A stretch of DNA of 64,000 nucleotides, taken from NCBI RefSeq assembly GCF_001411555.2, contig NC_049911.1:4216001-4280000 (forward strand). Direction: 5' to 3'. Below, piece by piece: positions 11,605 to 24,851 of the stretch (positions are counted from its first letter, which is position 1; every line of letters starts with the position of its first letter). The position numbers and the translations under genes are program-made. The DNA comes from Juglans regia. Lineage: Eukaryota > Streptophyta > Magnoliopsida > Fagales > Juglandaceae. The notes beneath the pieces were generated by a model, which ran no database searches, was not told the origin of the DNA, and saw only the letters and a list, made by a program, of their open reading frames with translations.

Positions 11605-11639
11605 TGGGAAAGGGGTGGATGCTGATTGCTGACCAATGC

Positions 11640-12440
11640 TCTTCGTTAGATTCCCAGTGTTTACCCTAGGCTTTTGGGTTGAAGATTCTACGCCTAGAAC
11701 CCCAAAATCTATCATTTTTCACATAACATGTTTTAAGTAATGATATTTTTATAAAGTGAAGTTAATTTTATAAAATATTTTATAAAATTATTTTTTATTT
11801 TAAAATATAATTGTATAATATATTGTAAAAAATTATGAGTATTAATCATTTTTCATATAATATAATAATAGTTTTATATTATTATATTAATTGTATAATA
11901 TAGTAATACCTTTTTCCTTTTTTGTCATTATTTTAATTTGGATGATAAGATAAGATAAAATAATTTTAAATAAAAAAAATATCATGATTTAGAAAAAATA
12001 CAGATTAATATACCTTTTTTTGCATAATTTGAAATATATAAATCAAATCAATTGTCTACCAATATTATTATTGTTTTAAAATTTGAAAAGTTAAATTATT
12101 TATTATATTTTATATAAAAATTTAAAAAAATTGTAAGGATGAGATGAGATGAATTGAAAGTATTTCTGTATTTAAACGTAACCTTAATGAGAAATAAAAT
12201 AATTAAAAAAGAATTTGTATAAATGAAAATTAATATTATTGATTAGCATCCTAAATTACAAAATTAATGTCAGATCTTCAACAATAATCCCTATACTTTA
12301 CTCTGATTGCGATTGAGCCTTGTGTAATTGTTTTTTAGAATTACACAAGTTTTGAATATAATTTTTTTAAATTGACGGAAAACACGTGTCACACTCTACC
12401 GCTACCACATGTTGAGACCTTTTTTTTTTTAATCAAGTAA
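11640..12440. other. AT-rich intergenic stretch with a decayed MITE
   Basis: No genes are seen. Short words such as GATAAGATAAGATAAAATAA (11942-11961) and GATGAGATGAGATGAATT (12139-12156) match the ends of the GTTTGG...CATCTCATCTCATC MITE family seen at 21.5, 29.2 and 35.2 kb. This is therefore probably an old copy. Confidence 0.4.
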
Positions 12441-13483
12441 ATCGAAGGATTGGTAAATTACCACATGAACCGAACCAAACTCGACGAGGTCGGATGTCTC
12501 CTCTGCCCACCCGGCAATCAGAGAATCATATATTTATTCACTGATATACGCTCACCTTTTCTATTTATGCTTCTGGGGAGGGAGGGAGGGATGGGGAAGA
12601 GAGAAGGTGAAACGGAACGGACTGAAAATTGCACCCCACAAGAATTACACTACCAGTTCACAATACAGCAAACCAGACAACCCAAAAGCCATAAATGGAG
12701 ACCATCTTTCAGAAGCCTAAAACACCACCCCTATGTTAATGCAAATATTCTCCCAACAATCACCTGCCCCTGATGAAAGCTACACTCACAAAGCCGACAA
12801 AAGATGCACAAACATATACAAATTTCTCAAATGATCACAGTGAGTGGAGTCATTTACATATTTAGCCCAGCTTTAAGAGACGTCACCAGCCAAAACTACA
12901 CAAAAAAAGAGTGAAGAAGACTGGTGTAGTAAGTAAACAATGGATGCATCCATTAAAAAGCCAAAAATCTTTTAAGTTTTGACCTTGTCCTCTACTGCTG
13001 TTTATGGATAAATTTCTCTTCAGAACTTGGCCGCACCATGATGTTCAACTTCTGGTTTACTATATTTTGACATCTCTCTTCATTGAGGCTGCAAAACGAT
13101 GTGCATAAGAAAAAAAACGAGAATGCAGCAGTATATATGGCTAATTACTCAAGGAAAGCACATTCCGTGGCATCGGTAAGGACAAGACATAAGCAAGAAT
13201 AAGCAATCACAAATATCATAACCCGGTAGCCATGGAATAAAAACCACCCATAAATTGAGACTTTCAGTCTTACAACTACAAACAACATATTTATAACAGG
13301 AAATGAAAATGAAAATGAAAATAATGAACGCGAAACAAAAGTTTCTGAGCCACCTGAATGAAATGAAATGAACAAAAACCATAACAGTCTTATATACCAG
13401 CATGCAAAAACGTCAACTCAAGCAAGATTTGAGATAACAGCAGTCACCTGATAATGCCCAGTATCTTGTCCAACATTGTGTAC
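12441..13483 (-). other. 3' flank and probable 3' UTR region of the CRWN-like gene
   Basis: The composition is less AT-rich than true spacer, but it holds only short frames. The CRWN stop codon abuts an excellent donor-like sequence (ACA|GTAAGT at about 13480-13488 on the minus strand). An intron in the 3' UTR, or an alternative last exon in this interval, is therefore possible. I could not identify a coding continuation. Confidence 0.4.
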
Positions 13484-16400
13484 TTACTGTACATTTTCTG
13501 GTGCCTTGGGGCCACAGGGAAAGACACCATTCTTTACATGTGAAGAATTCGTAAGACCATTTATTCCTTCATCTGGAGGAACATCCAGCTCCATTTCTGC
13601 AACAGGATGCAACAGACTGTCTAATTCGTCTTCATTCGTGAAGTTGTGAGTCTCCGTTTTCTCCAGAGTCACTTCTGAGACTTGTATGATTTTATCTAAA
13701 ATAAGCGCACCAGCCTCTTCAGCACCTTCTTTAGTTTGGGAGGATGACAACGATACATGCCGATCCTCTGGAGCATTTTGTTGGGTGGAAGTTGCACTGA
13801 AACCAAATAAATAAACATTTAGCAGAAGTGCTTCGGCCCAAGAAACACAATACGATCACTACGCCATAAAAATGACAGGATTTAATTTGCAAAGTTTAAC
13901 CTCTCAGTAGAGGCCCCTTGAGCTGCCGCACCATCATCTTGTTGCCTCCTTTTCTTATTGCTCCGCCTTTGCTCTAGTTGTAAATTAACACCATCATTGG
14001 ATATAGAGTGTATATCTCTTCTTTTCCTTCCAGCCTGAAGCCCTTGCTCAGAAATTGAAGGGGCACATTTTTCACTGGAATGCCCCTCAACTTCAGATGC
14101 AGTATGATGTGTTGCTTTTACAACCTCGCCTACAGTGGGCACTTCGACTATCACTTTTGGCTCACCAAGAGCATATCTCACCTGCTGTCGCTCGCTGAAA
14201 ATTATGTTCGACTTCTCTCCCACATACTTATGCCCAATGCTTGCATTTTCATGGTCAGGAGGCCTTTCTTCAGACTTCATTGGAGTCTTATCAGGAGAAT
14301 GTTTGAATATTAATTCTGTGCAGCGTTTAATCCAAGAGAAACGAGCGGAGTTATGAGCAGAAGCACCATTCATATCACCCATAGATGGAGAATTGAGCCC
14401 ATTGCTAATGTCGGTAACATCTATCTCTTTGTGCGAGTCCACGGCATTTTGTACAAGAGCTTGCTGCTTCAAAATTCTTTTTGCAGAAACTTTCCGCTGG
14501 CTTCGTTCGGGATCTGAATTTTGCAACTCTGCAACAATAACGCTATCTGAGGCAACATTCAAATCCCGCAATTTCTTAAGGTCTTCAATTTGGGAAAGAA
14601 TCTCTCCTCTATCTGCATGCAATAGCTCTCTTTGCTCTTTTAATTTCTCTCTTTGGACCTTAAGATCCTCAATGCAATTATTTAACTCTTCCCACTCCCT
14701 GTTTCTTTGCTCACGCTCGAAATTTATGTCGATTCTCTCAGTTTCGAGCCTCTTCATTTCTAAGGAAACCTGTTCCAGCTCCTTCTCTGCTTGTTCCTTA
14801 AGAGAGCTTATATACTGAAGTTCAGTTTTCTTTTCTTGCTCAAAGGCTTTCTCTCTCTCCCTCAAATCATTCTCTAATTCTTCGCGTCTTTTCTCAAAGC
14901 AATTCTCCAGTTCTCTCTTACGCATCTCAACATCTAGTAAGAAATCGGCATGTTCTTGCTGCATCTTGCCGAACCACTCAGTGCGATCATGCACCATCTT
15001 ATTCATGAAGTCTTCCCGCTCACGGCTAAGTGCCTCCATTTCAAGTTTACATTGATCTCGCATTGCAACTTTTTCCAGTCTCAGGCTATCACGCTCATCC
15101 TTAATAAATCTGGAAAATGCCAATCTCTCTTCAGCTATGTGTTCTGCTTCTTTCCGTAGCCCTTCTCTTTTCTCATCAATTAACTCCCATTCAGCTTCAA
15201 ACTTAGCCTTCTCTATTTTCAACTTATCAGAATCAGCCAAAAGCTCCATTTTTTGAGCCCTAACAATGTCTATTTCTTCTTTAAGTTTCACCTCTAGAAC
15301 TGAAAACTCCCTTGTTTCAGTTTTCATGGCCTCTAACTTCTCGTGTGCGCAATCAACCAACTTCTTTTCATCACCCAAAGAATCCAGTGACTTTTGAAGC
15401 TCTGCTTTCATTTTTTTAATCTCTTCCTTTTCTTCTAGAAAATGAGCTTTCTTCAGCTCAAACTCCTTCTCACGAGCACTTAGGTGCTTTTCTTTCTCAT
15501 CTAGTAGATTTAATGTCTCTGCCACGTCTTTCTCCCTATCTGCCATTCCCCTTGACTGAACCTCCAAGTCATGTTCCCTTTCCAATATTAGGTTCTCCCG
15601 CTGCCTAAGATCCATTTCCTTTAACTCCCAAGCCCGTCTCTTAGCCTCAATTTCATCTTCAAATGTTTTTTGCTTCAGCTGCAGCTCAGCATCAAATTCA
15701 GACTTCCTTGTTCTCAAAGCAATTTCCTGATTGGCAATAACTTTGTGTAATTCATCCTGCATTGCAAAAGATCATTACATGAAGGCTGAAAAAATTCCAA
15801 GAAAAAATACATACACAGAATGGAATAAAAACAAAGATATAGCTGACACAATCTTCCGCTTTATAACTTTTTTAATTTTCTGAAAACAAACTGCAAGATA
15901 AGACACAACAACTCACAGATTCTTTACTCGCAAGTTTTTCCTGTAAAACGAGTAGGTCTTGCTGTTGCTTGTTCAGCAAAGCTTCCCTTTTAATGACATC
16001 CTGCATGAACTTAAAAGAGAAACTACATAAATGAAGTTTTCCATAAACGGAGTAAAAATTACATAAATCAACATAAAATCAAGTAAAAATACGAACCTGC
16101 TCCCTTTCTGACAGGGAAGCCTTAGTCAGCTCTAGATCGGATCTCTTATGATTTAGAGCTCCAAGTTCCTTCTCAATATTTGCCTTTGAGTCCTCTATCT
16201 CTTTTTCAAGTCGATTTAGATCCTGAGATCTACTGAAAATGTAATCCTCCCTCTGATTCAGCAGAACTTGTGCATCAAGTAATCTTTCATGTTCAAGCTG
16301 CAAAGCTTTCTGCCTTTCACTTAAAGATTGCCTCTCAAGACTGATCTCTTTCTCTTTTTCATCACAGCTAAAACATAAAGACAACAAAGAAATTATAAAG

Positions 16401-19400
16401 CTACAGAAGCAGGTTCCTTGCTGCAAATTTATACATCTGAAGCAGCACGTCCTGAACAAAAACTATGACCATTGTATGACTATAGCTATATATGAAAGAC
16501 AACAGAGAAACTTCTTCTGTGTTAATGCAAAGTTGAGAGCTTCTGCTTTCATCAGTAAGTCAAGATAAAGGTTAAGTCCACAAGAAGAGCAACCGCATGG
16601 TCTTACATGGAATTCCGTCATGAACTAAGTTATGAATGGCATGGGGACTAATGCTAATTCCAAATCTACATATAGCACAAGGTTTGATTACCAGAGAATA
16701 GAAAAAGGATAATAATTACGACTCAAACTTCATCTCAGAAAAAGGGTTAGCACCAAAACATAAAAATGTGAAAGCTACATTTTTCTTTGAGTATCACTCT
16801 GCATTCTTCAATACTGATGAAAAGAACATTACTCTTGATCAAAAGAGTGAAAGGGCCTCTGGTTGGGTAAGGTGGCATTAGAGCAGTTTAAAATGTATCG
16901 TTTGCTCAAGTGATATATTGAAAGGCTGAAAGCTGTAAGGCAGCATAGATTAAGAGAGTCAAAGAAGAGGTGACATGAAACTTGACTAGGGAATCTGAGA
17001 CATTTTAATCAACTTAGCCACAAAATTCAAAGGAAAACACCATTATGCAGCTCACTTACTAATCTTTTGTGGCTTTTAGTGTGGCTTTGAGCATCATGAC
17101 ATTATAAGATAAGAGCTCAAAGATTTTAAGCATATTTCTTTGGCATATTTCCCTAGTTGAAACTAACCAAATTCCACTTGTACACAGGCAGTCTACAAAA
17201 GCAGTTTCAAAAACACAATATAAATGAGTATGAAACATACTCAGTCTTGAAAGATATCATTCGCCTCCTAAGATCATCTTCACGTGCTTCAACTTCCTGC
17301 AGTTTTCTTTCTGAGGCATGGTTATAGCGGCTCACTTCTGCTTGCAAAGATTCTGCCGCATGCAGCTTTGCCTCAGCCTCAGTTAATTTCGTCTGAGCTT
17401 CCTCTACCATATCGCGTGCTTCAGCCAATTTGCTCTCAGCTGCAACCTTTATTTCAGCAGATTCTGCACGCATCTCACTCAAGGCCTTCTCAAGCTAAAG
17501 AAATCCATTGGACAACCACCAAGAAAACATTAATAATATTGGGGTCATATGGAAAGGCAAATTTTCTTTAATTTAAAGGACAGCCGCAATTGATAAGCTT
17601 ACACTTGCTATACACTCGTCTTTCACTCCTACAGCCTTTTTCAGATTCTCTTCTCTTTTCCTTGACCCAGCTAAAGCAGATAGATGCACAGCTTGATCAC
17701 GCATATGCATTATTTCAGCTGTGTCAGCAGAAATTTTGATTTGCTCATACTTGGAATCCAGTTCCTTTCTTTCCAATAGGAGAAGGCCCATGTGGTGTTG
17801 GTGGTCAAAGATCTAGATAATATTATTAGTTAGATATACTTTGATTACTTATCAAAAAAAAGTTAGATATACTTCGAAAAAAATAAAAAAAGCACAGCTA
17901 GGATGCTTTTTTTTTTTTTATAAGTGGGTATAACTGGGATGCGACTCATGGTAGAGGTATAAATGTAGTAAAGAATAGACAATAGGGCCCAAATTGAGTA
18001 GCAACATTCGATGCGTAAGCCCAGTAAAACTGCACTTCACAGGTACATAAATTTGCATATAGAGGGAAGTGAAATGAGATCAAAAGCAACTTAATTACCC
18101 AATAACAAACAATTCCACAGGACAAGCAATATGAGAATAAGCTAATTGAAAATCATATGTTGCAAACATTAAGGAAACACACCTCGTGTTGATAAGGGCA
18201 AGTATGGCCCAAATCACAAGCAAGCATGGAAAACTTTAACAACAAAATATAGGGTAAAATTGTTTGGAGAATCAATTAGACAGTATTTTAAAAACATCAC
18301 AGAATATTAAGAATGTTCAAGTACTGATATTTGCTAGCCCAAGATGACATCATAAAATCAGTGCAACAAGTTAGAGGAACCATCTAGAAAGACAATCCAC
18401 AGTTTTAGAACCACAAACACCAGCATTCACAGACCCGGTAACTCTTTGATGGACTTCATGTACCACAGTAGCAACCAGCTACACAAGTTGATACCCAATA
18501 AATGCACATACTTATGTGCACCAATACAAGGTATTCATTTTCTGGTACCCTAATCTCCCAAACAACAAGAAAATTGTCAAGTTATTCAGGCAACCATATT
18601 GCCTGAAAAAACATCAGCATTTAAAAAATATGCATCTGCCTAGTATCTTATACAATCAACGCCATCAATGGGAAAGAGATCTAAATTCAGCTTCCCAAAT
18701 CCAAAAAGTATAACCCACCAAAAAACTACATGTACAAATATGTAAATAAAAAGGCACCATTTCCATCGTCACTCATCTGCAATCAATGAGATACCATCAT
18801 AAGGTCCACTTATGATTACAAATGGAACTAGGCAACTATATATATTATATACATAAATTTTAATAAAGAAACCTCTATTTGAAATTCTCTGCCAAATAAT
18901 AACCAACTTAAGCGCAAGCGTAAGCGTGCCTAGAGCCTAGGCACAAAGCACAAAGCACAAAACGGAAGCACGCACCTGATTGGAGTATGGCCCACATTAT
19001 TTTTTGGTAAGTAATGAAGCCCACTTTTTAAAAAAGTAATGTATAATTAAAGAATATTCAAAATTACGAAAAAAATCTAAAGAATTAATATAGTAATATA
19101 TTCAGCACATTAACTCAATTTGTTAAAGAGTATTAAGCAGCGCAACAATCAAATGATCAACAGATTACATTAAACTTAAACATAGCATTTATACAATTTT
19201 CTTGTGCTTTACAACATAACACAACCATGATATTGCATAGACATAATCAAAATAAATTACATGGTTGAATCAAAATTACCTAAAAGGTAACAACCAAAAA
19301 AGCACTAGAATTGTAGGTATTGACTTCTATGCAAACATAAGCAATAAAATGAAAGTCTAAAGCATATAGTCCTAGATATTTACCGCAAATAAATGGTTCT

Positions 19401-20341
19401 GTAAAACAGTGCAAAGCTCAAACTGATATCTTATATTTTTTTCCAAAAAACTATAAAAGCACACTTTTTGCGCTTTAAGCTCACTAAAAAAGTACCAATA
19501 AGTGCGCTCTTACCGGCGGCAAACACCCCGTCCTATATATGTTGATTTCCACCCACGCACTCAAGTCACTAAGAATTTTTTAAACTAAATGTAAACATGA
19601 CGTGCTAGAATCATTGATATTAACGTTATTTCTTGTTAAAATTATTAAAGATGGAAATTATGCAATTTCAACATTTATTTACAAGGAATTATTCAAAATC
19701 AAATATATAATTATTGAGTGAAAAAAGTTGTACACGTACTTAAAGAAGTGAAGCACAGATAACGTTCATTTCATTTTAATCCAAATACCTTCGCCCTATA
19801 TTTCGATGACACAGAATAAAAGGAAATGGAAAACAAAAGAATCAACCCAACAAGTCCAAATAGTATGCAATAACTCGGAAGAAACACATTCATTCTGAAG
19901 TGCTAATGAGAATTTCAGATATATCAAGACTTGATATATTTCCACGTCGTTTCAGTAACCAAGAGAAAGCCAACAACCCACAAATCCCCCAAGCCCACCT
20001 AAACGAGCAAATAAAAATTCCAAAATAAACAGCGAATCGAAATTAAATTTTTCAAAAGAAATAAGGAAACAAAAATTAAATTGAGAATAATAAACAAATG
20101 AAGTAAAAAAGATTTGAGAAGGGGGGAAAAAAACCTCAGCTTCAAGCTTTGCAATATAGGCTATGAGGGCAGCCTTGTCCGTCCGTTTAATGGATTCCTC
20201 ATCCAAGCCGGCCCCTTGAAGGCGCTTCCAGATGGCTTCGTCGCTGAGAGGGGTTTTCAAAACCCTAGAACCGGGCGTTATCGACAAAGGCCGAGAAGAA
20301 GCCGGACTGATCGCGAGGCGTTCCGATCGCGGAGTGGCCAT
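13484..20341 (-). CDS. CRWN4: CROWDED NUCLEI / nuclear matrix constituent protein (CRWN4-like)
   Basis: CRWN/NMCP proteins are plant lamin-like coiled-coil components of the nuclear lamina that set nuclear size and chromatin organisation. Exons on the minus strand: 20135-20341, 17603-17812, 17241-17494, 16097-16367, 15917-16000, 13901-15756 and 13484-13796. All have GT-AG borders and compatible phases. The total is 3195 bp, or 1064 residues plus TAA. The N-terminus carries the family block TPGSRVLKTPLSDEAIWKRL (residues 26-45) and AALIAYIAKLEAE. Residues of about 60-750 are almost continuous Glu/Lys/Leu coiled coil. Further conserved pieces are FSWIKRCTELIFKHSPDK and ALGEPKVIVEVP. Basic clusters at about 919-922 and 939-946 (RKRR, KKRR) are probable nuclear localisation signals. 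The length suits the family. CRWN4 over other paralogues is inferred from the N-terminus, so the symbol is tentative. Confidence 0.93.
17813..20134 (-). other. Large first intron of the CRWN-like gene
   Basis: This 2.3-kb intron runs from GCTGAG|GT to CTAG|ATCTTT. It contains no exon-like frame. Around 18905-18970 and 19455-19520 are words built of AAGCGC/GCGCTT (for example aagcgcaagcgtaagcgtgc and tttgcgctttaagctc) in opposite orientation. They may mark the ends of a decayed, roughly 600-bp repeat. Confidence 0.5.
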
Positions 20342-20435
20342 CTCCGCTTCCGAAACACCCTTAACGTTTCTGAGCTACGGCTACTGTTGATCTGCAAAAG
20401 TCCTACTCCCACTTCGGGAGTTCTTGCCTTTTCGG

Positions 20436-20461
20436 AGCGTTCTCTCTCTCTCTCTCTCTCT
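20436..20461. repeat. CT/GA microsatellite in the CRWN 5' leader
   Basis: A run of TCTCTC (GA on the coding strand) lies about 100 bp upstream of the CRWN ATG. GA-rich leaders are common in plants. It is probably part of the 5' UTR. Confidence 0.6.
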
Positions 20462-20586
20462 AAAACACACGGTGGTGTCTGTGAGAGTAAAGTCGCTAAT
20501 TATGCTTTTCTTTAGTTCAATTTACGGCGTTGAAAGTGCTTTTACTTCACTTCGAAGCCTGAGAAAATATCGATGATGATGGCCAC

Positions 20587-20594
20587 TTTTTATA
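20587..20594 (-). promoter_or_regulatory. TATA box candidate for the CRWN-like gene
   Basis: TATAAAAA on the minus strand lies 246 bp upstream of the ATG. The GA-rich leader lies between them. Spacing and match are plausible for a plant core promoter. Confidence 0.45.
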
Positions 20595-20599
20595 CGACG

Positions 20600-21499
20600 A
20601 CGTTTGCACGGGGTTTTAAAATTTAAAAATCTAAGCCGCCATTAATGAAGGGGAGACATAACCTCCCAAAACATAATAGTGATTGTCACAAATATTTTTA
20701 TTCTATTTTTATTAAAATATAGATATTTTTGTAAAATGATCTTATATTTATGACTTATTTTATAAAAATGTCTCTTTTATTTAAATAATTGTAAAAGGGA
20801 TTTTGTGTCAATCATTTTCCATACTGATTTTTAAAAATTTATTATGTTATCGGATTGGGCGATTTATCATCTTATTGTGTATTTTGTGATACAATATTAG
20901 TATAAGTAATGTTAGATATAATTTTAAGATATATAAATTTTACGTATTCTAATTGAAAAAAAAAATGAGGTCTATTGTTAAAAAATAATTTTTTTATAAA
21001 GATTTCATGTTTATTATTTTTTAAAAAGCAATACACTAAGATTGACTTATTTCTCAATTAGTATAGCATTTTTGTATTATAAGATTAGTTAATAATTATT
21101 CTGACTTCGTTAGAAATAGAAAACTACAATTAACGAAGGTGGATTGTGACATCCATCCAATATAAAATTATATACATATATACTTTATTTGTTTAATTAA
21201 ATAATTTTACCACTCAACATTTATCCTTTTTTGAGACCGAATGCAGATTTTTCTTTTTATTGCCCTGTCCATAAATAACTTAATTCTATAAAAAGAAAAA
21301 AAAAAAAAAAACTGTGGGCCAACGTGCATGATCCATCTTTGAAGAGGGGTGCATGCTCACAAGCTTTATAAGACAAGACAATAATAGTCCTAGTGTCTTA
21401 GCCACTCTGTCATATATATAATTGGGGTTCCAACATTCATGTTTTGTCATGATTTGAAAATGATTTATAATTAGTTTTAATATTATCTGTTTTTACATT
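20600..21499. other. AT-rich intergenic spacer
   Basis: Nothing gene-like is visible. Homopolymer A runs occur near 20958 and 21294. It separates the CRWN promoter from the MITE nest and PR-1. Confidence 0.5.
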
Positions 21500-21858
21500 T
21501 TATTTGAATATAGAAACAGTTTCATCTCATCTCATCTTATCATTATAATTTTTTAAATTTTTATATAGAATATAATAAATTTTTTAAATTTTAAAAGAAT
21601 AATAATATTAAAAAATAGAGAAATTCTATTTGCAGTTCTCAAGTGGAGACCGCATGTGCAAACACATTATTAAATAAGAGAAAACATCATTTTAGAATGG
21701 ATAATTTTATAATTTTAAAAAATTTTAAAGTTAAAATAGCCTAGACTTGCATTGCAGTCCCCATTTTGAGACTATACTTAGTATTGTTCTAAAAAATAAT
21801 ATTTTATTCAACTTTCATCTCTAAAATTATCTTATCTCACCATCCAAACCATACATAA
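21500..21858. mobile_element. MITE (CATCTCATC family) split by a second MITE
   Basis: The outer copy begins near 21500 (ATTTGAATATAGAAACAGTT, then TCATCTCATCTCATC) and ends near 21855 (CTCACCATCCAAACC). It matches the cleaner copy at 29158-29367. An inner element of about 175 bp (about 21619-21791) starts AGAGAAATTC and carries CTATTTGCAG and GCATTGCAGTCCCC words. It is bordered by AAAAAAT on both sides, consistent with a target duplication inside the outer copy. Confidence 0.6.
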
Positions 21859-22122
21859 TATTTTACACCTTGAGAGTAAGTTATATTTCTTTTGACCTTT
21901 GTAATTGAAGAGGATGTCGAGCATGTAATTCAACTGGATAATTAAAAGTTATAAAATAAAAGATCTTCGCGAAAAAGCGCGCTTGAGTATTTATATTAGA
22001 TTCAAAGAAACAATGTGACATTAGACGAATCTAAGCCATTCCCCAAAACCAGAATGCTTGATAATACATATATATAATTAATTTTTCTAATATTAAGGCC
22101 ATAATTTCATTAATTATAATGA

Positions 22123-22623
22123 TCAATAAGGCCTCTCTCCAAGATAATTCCCAGGAGGATAATAATTACAGGTGATGAAGACTCCTCCATTAGAACAAAA
22201 GGATCGAGCACAGCCTAACTGAGTAGTATCCTTCCACACCACCTGCGTGTAATGCAGACATTGGTTTCCCATCAAGCAGTCATTGGTCCCGTAATCGTAA
22301 AATGCCTTCTCGTCAACCCACGCTTTCACGGCAGCCACCGCATCCATGAAGCCGAAGCCGTAGCCCCAGAAAAGGTTCTCTCCGTAAGGGCCATTGGAGT
22401 GGATCATCTTGCAGCCCATGGATCTCTGATGCCGAGCGTACTTCTTAGCGTATGCCTGTAGGGTTGTGTTCCACTGCAAGGGACCGACCCCGACTTCCAT
22501 GCGCGCCATGTTGTGGAAGGCGATGAAGGCTGCGGCGCTGTGGTGGGCGTGGGAAACAAGAGCCTGCAGCTGGGCTATACCCAGAACACAAAGGAAAACG
22601 CAGTTAATGGTGTACTTTGACAT
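22123..22623 (-). CDS. Pathogenesis-related protein 1 (CAP-domain secreted protein)
   Basis: PR-1 proteins are small secreted CAP-superfamily proteins induced in plant defence; family members bind sterols. It is a single exon of 166 residues from the ATG at 22623; upstream in-frame codons lack an ATG. An N-terminal hydrophobic segment (CVFLCVLGIAQLQALVSHA) is a likely signal peptide. CAP hallmarks are all present: HNMAR, GPLQWN, YAKKYA, GPYGENLFWG, HYTQVVWKDT and CNYYPPGNYLGE. Six cysteines sit at the usual places for three disulfides. The frame is intact and ends RPY. Lack of introns is normal for PR-1. Confidence 0.95.
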   Translation of the reverse strand: MSKYTINCVFLCVLGIAQLQALVSHAHHSAAAFIAFHNMARMEVGVGPLQWNTTLQAYAKKYARHQRSMGCKMIHSNGPYGENLFWGYGFGFMDAVAAVKAWVDEKAFYDYGTNDCLMGNQCLHYTQVVWKDTTQLGCARSFCSNGGVFITCNYYPPGNYLGERPY

Positions 22624-22683
22624 GGTAGCAATTTTTTGTCTGCACTGCAAACCATGTCACTGGTTTTATTGGGAATATATATA

Positions 22684-22701
22684 CACACATATATATATAT
22701 A
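22684..22701 (-). promoter_or_regulatory. TATA-rich core promoter of PR-1
   Basis: On the minus strand a run of TATATATATATATG lies about 60-80 bp upstream of the PR-1 ATG, where a TATA box would be expected. The run is also a short TA microsatellite, so the exact element is ambiguous. Confidence 0.5.
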
Positions 22702-22704
22702 GGG

Positions 22705-24547
22705 ATTGGTTTGCAGTTTTGTCTTTTGGAAGAGTTTATTTCAATACACACATTGTAAACAGTTTCGGCTGATTTTTCTCCACGCAATAATGGCAGTACG
22801 TTGGAAAAAGGTTTATTTTCAGAATAACTATTTTTAGAAATCTTGATAATTACTTAAAGCCACAGACGGTATTTGCTATCTTCTATAAATTTTCGTTATC
22901 GTCGGACCAAAGGGGACTACAATGCTTTACTAGAACAGGACAGCGTCCTTCCCATGTTGTTGGCTTATATATATCTTTATAATCCTTCTCTTCAGTTACT
23001 ATTTACTACTTTACACCTCACATCTTACAAAAATACCTCTACATCCTATAAAAAACACTCTCGTACTTTATGAAAAAAATCATAAACTTTTATATCATGT
23101 GTGATAAGTGTGATGTAAACAGTTGCTGATTTATAGCAAAACTATATATAGTGCTGTCTAATTATATATCCGACCCTCACATTGACTGCCATTTCCAACC
23201 ATTTTTCACACTTTATTCTATTAGTTCACCGGCTTGATGTCGAAGTTTTATTGTTTTTTATGTTAATATTATGAGCCCCAAAAGATGGAGAAAAAAGTGC
23301 ATATTGAGAGAGAGAGAGAGAGAGAGAGGCTACCGACCTTCCATTCTGTCAGCCCAATATCTCCGTGGCTGCTCAATTTATAGCTTTATGATTGGAATCC
23401 CGTCCAAATTTTCTCAAAAACAAAAGAAATCTATCTTTATGGATGATTAAAATTCATCTCTATTTCATCAGTGAATCGAAGTACGAGAAATTATGATCAT
23501 TTTAGTTACTAATCTAATCACTTTTAGAAATGCAATAATTAAAATCTCCCATATTTTTCATTACATAGGACCCACTTCAAATAAAATGAAAGATTCTATT
23601 CCGCCTGCGTGGTGGGTAGTAACCTCCTTTATCGTGTAGAAAGCCAGAAAAAGTGTTTTGCAAAGGCTTGAACAAGCCAAAAACTAGCTCTGCATATTCA
23701 TCATGTCCGACTGAATATTAGCAAGAGAAATATTTTAACCAAGAGAAATATTTTAACCATAAAGAGATCCCACAAAAATATACTCACATACTGACTTGAC
23801 TTAACGTAATAAGTTAGATTGTAAAATTATTTTTATTGTAAAATAGATCTAATATCTTTATCATATAAAATCATATCAGTTTATAAATTTACTTTAACAG
23901 AATCTCTATGTAGTTGTAGCACTTTTCTAATAACAGTGAGCTGAGATGTCTTGTCAAAGTCAATGCAGAAAAGGGCACACCCTATACCAACCAAATCATC
24001 AGATACAATAGCCCAAGTTTAGCCGGTGAAAAGGCAACTTCACCCTAACAATTGAGGTCACCGTTTGAGAAGGAAGTGACATGATAATACTGGGTAGGAA
24101 GCTAGGAACTTCATGAATCATGACTATTACATTTTAAATCTTTGCAACCCAACGCACAACTATTTACACCTATTTACACCAATATTTCAATAAACTATTT
24201 ATCCAAAAAATATAATATCAAGAACCATTATCCATTACCAGCTCCAAGTAAGAGTGAGGAGAAATAGTTAACGGGCAAGTGATATTCAGGAAGTACAACG
24301 AGGCATACCACGTAGTTGTTTGGTGCACTAAAAAATCCAGTTACACTTAAAATTGCCATCTCATTATACACATATATTTACAATGTTCCCCACATTTTTA
24401 GTGGAGACGGTACTTTATAAGAGGCAATGATAAAGTTAAGGGCACTGACATGGAAAAGGAGAGATCTTACACTGTTCATTCAATGATGTCCGAAGGAAAA
24501 ACACAGGCAAGTTCGAACTGTATACAAGAAAGATCTTCATACACCAA
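22705..24547. other. Intergenic region between PR-1 and the S28 peptidase gene
   Basis: No coding exon is recognised. A GA microsatellite lies at 23303-23329. The stretch nearest the peptidase stop (about 24100-24547) is probably its 3' UTR. The rest is AT-rich. Confidence 0.5.
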
Positions 24548-24820
24548 CTACATGTCGATTATTGCTTTCTTTTCCTCATAGTAGTCACTTATCCAGCCTT
24601 TAATCAACTTGATTTCAGTTGCCCTCTGCTCTAGCAACCAATCAGGATCTTCTGAGCTTGAAGCACGTAAATCTATGTGATGGGCACCTGTTAATCAAAT
24701 GATAAAATGCTTTTAGCATCCGTTCATTCGTAAGTCCTTAAATATCAAACCACCTCCAAGAGTCCTTCAGAAGCTAACTGAGAAACCTAATCTAGTACTG
24801 AATTCCTAAAGATCCTACAT

Positions 24821-24851
<31 letters not shown>

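Noticed and set aside
11077..11636. Two 120-codon minus-strand frames as separate proteins
   Set aside because: They run through BCAT introns. Splicing at AAG|GTAAAC and TTTGCAG joins the real exons.
14393..15159. Plus-strand frames of 69-141 codons
   Set aside because: They lie antisense to the CRWN coiled-coil exon. The Ser/Leu/Phe-rich composition is the mirror of Glu/Lys/Arg-rich heptads.
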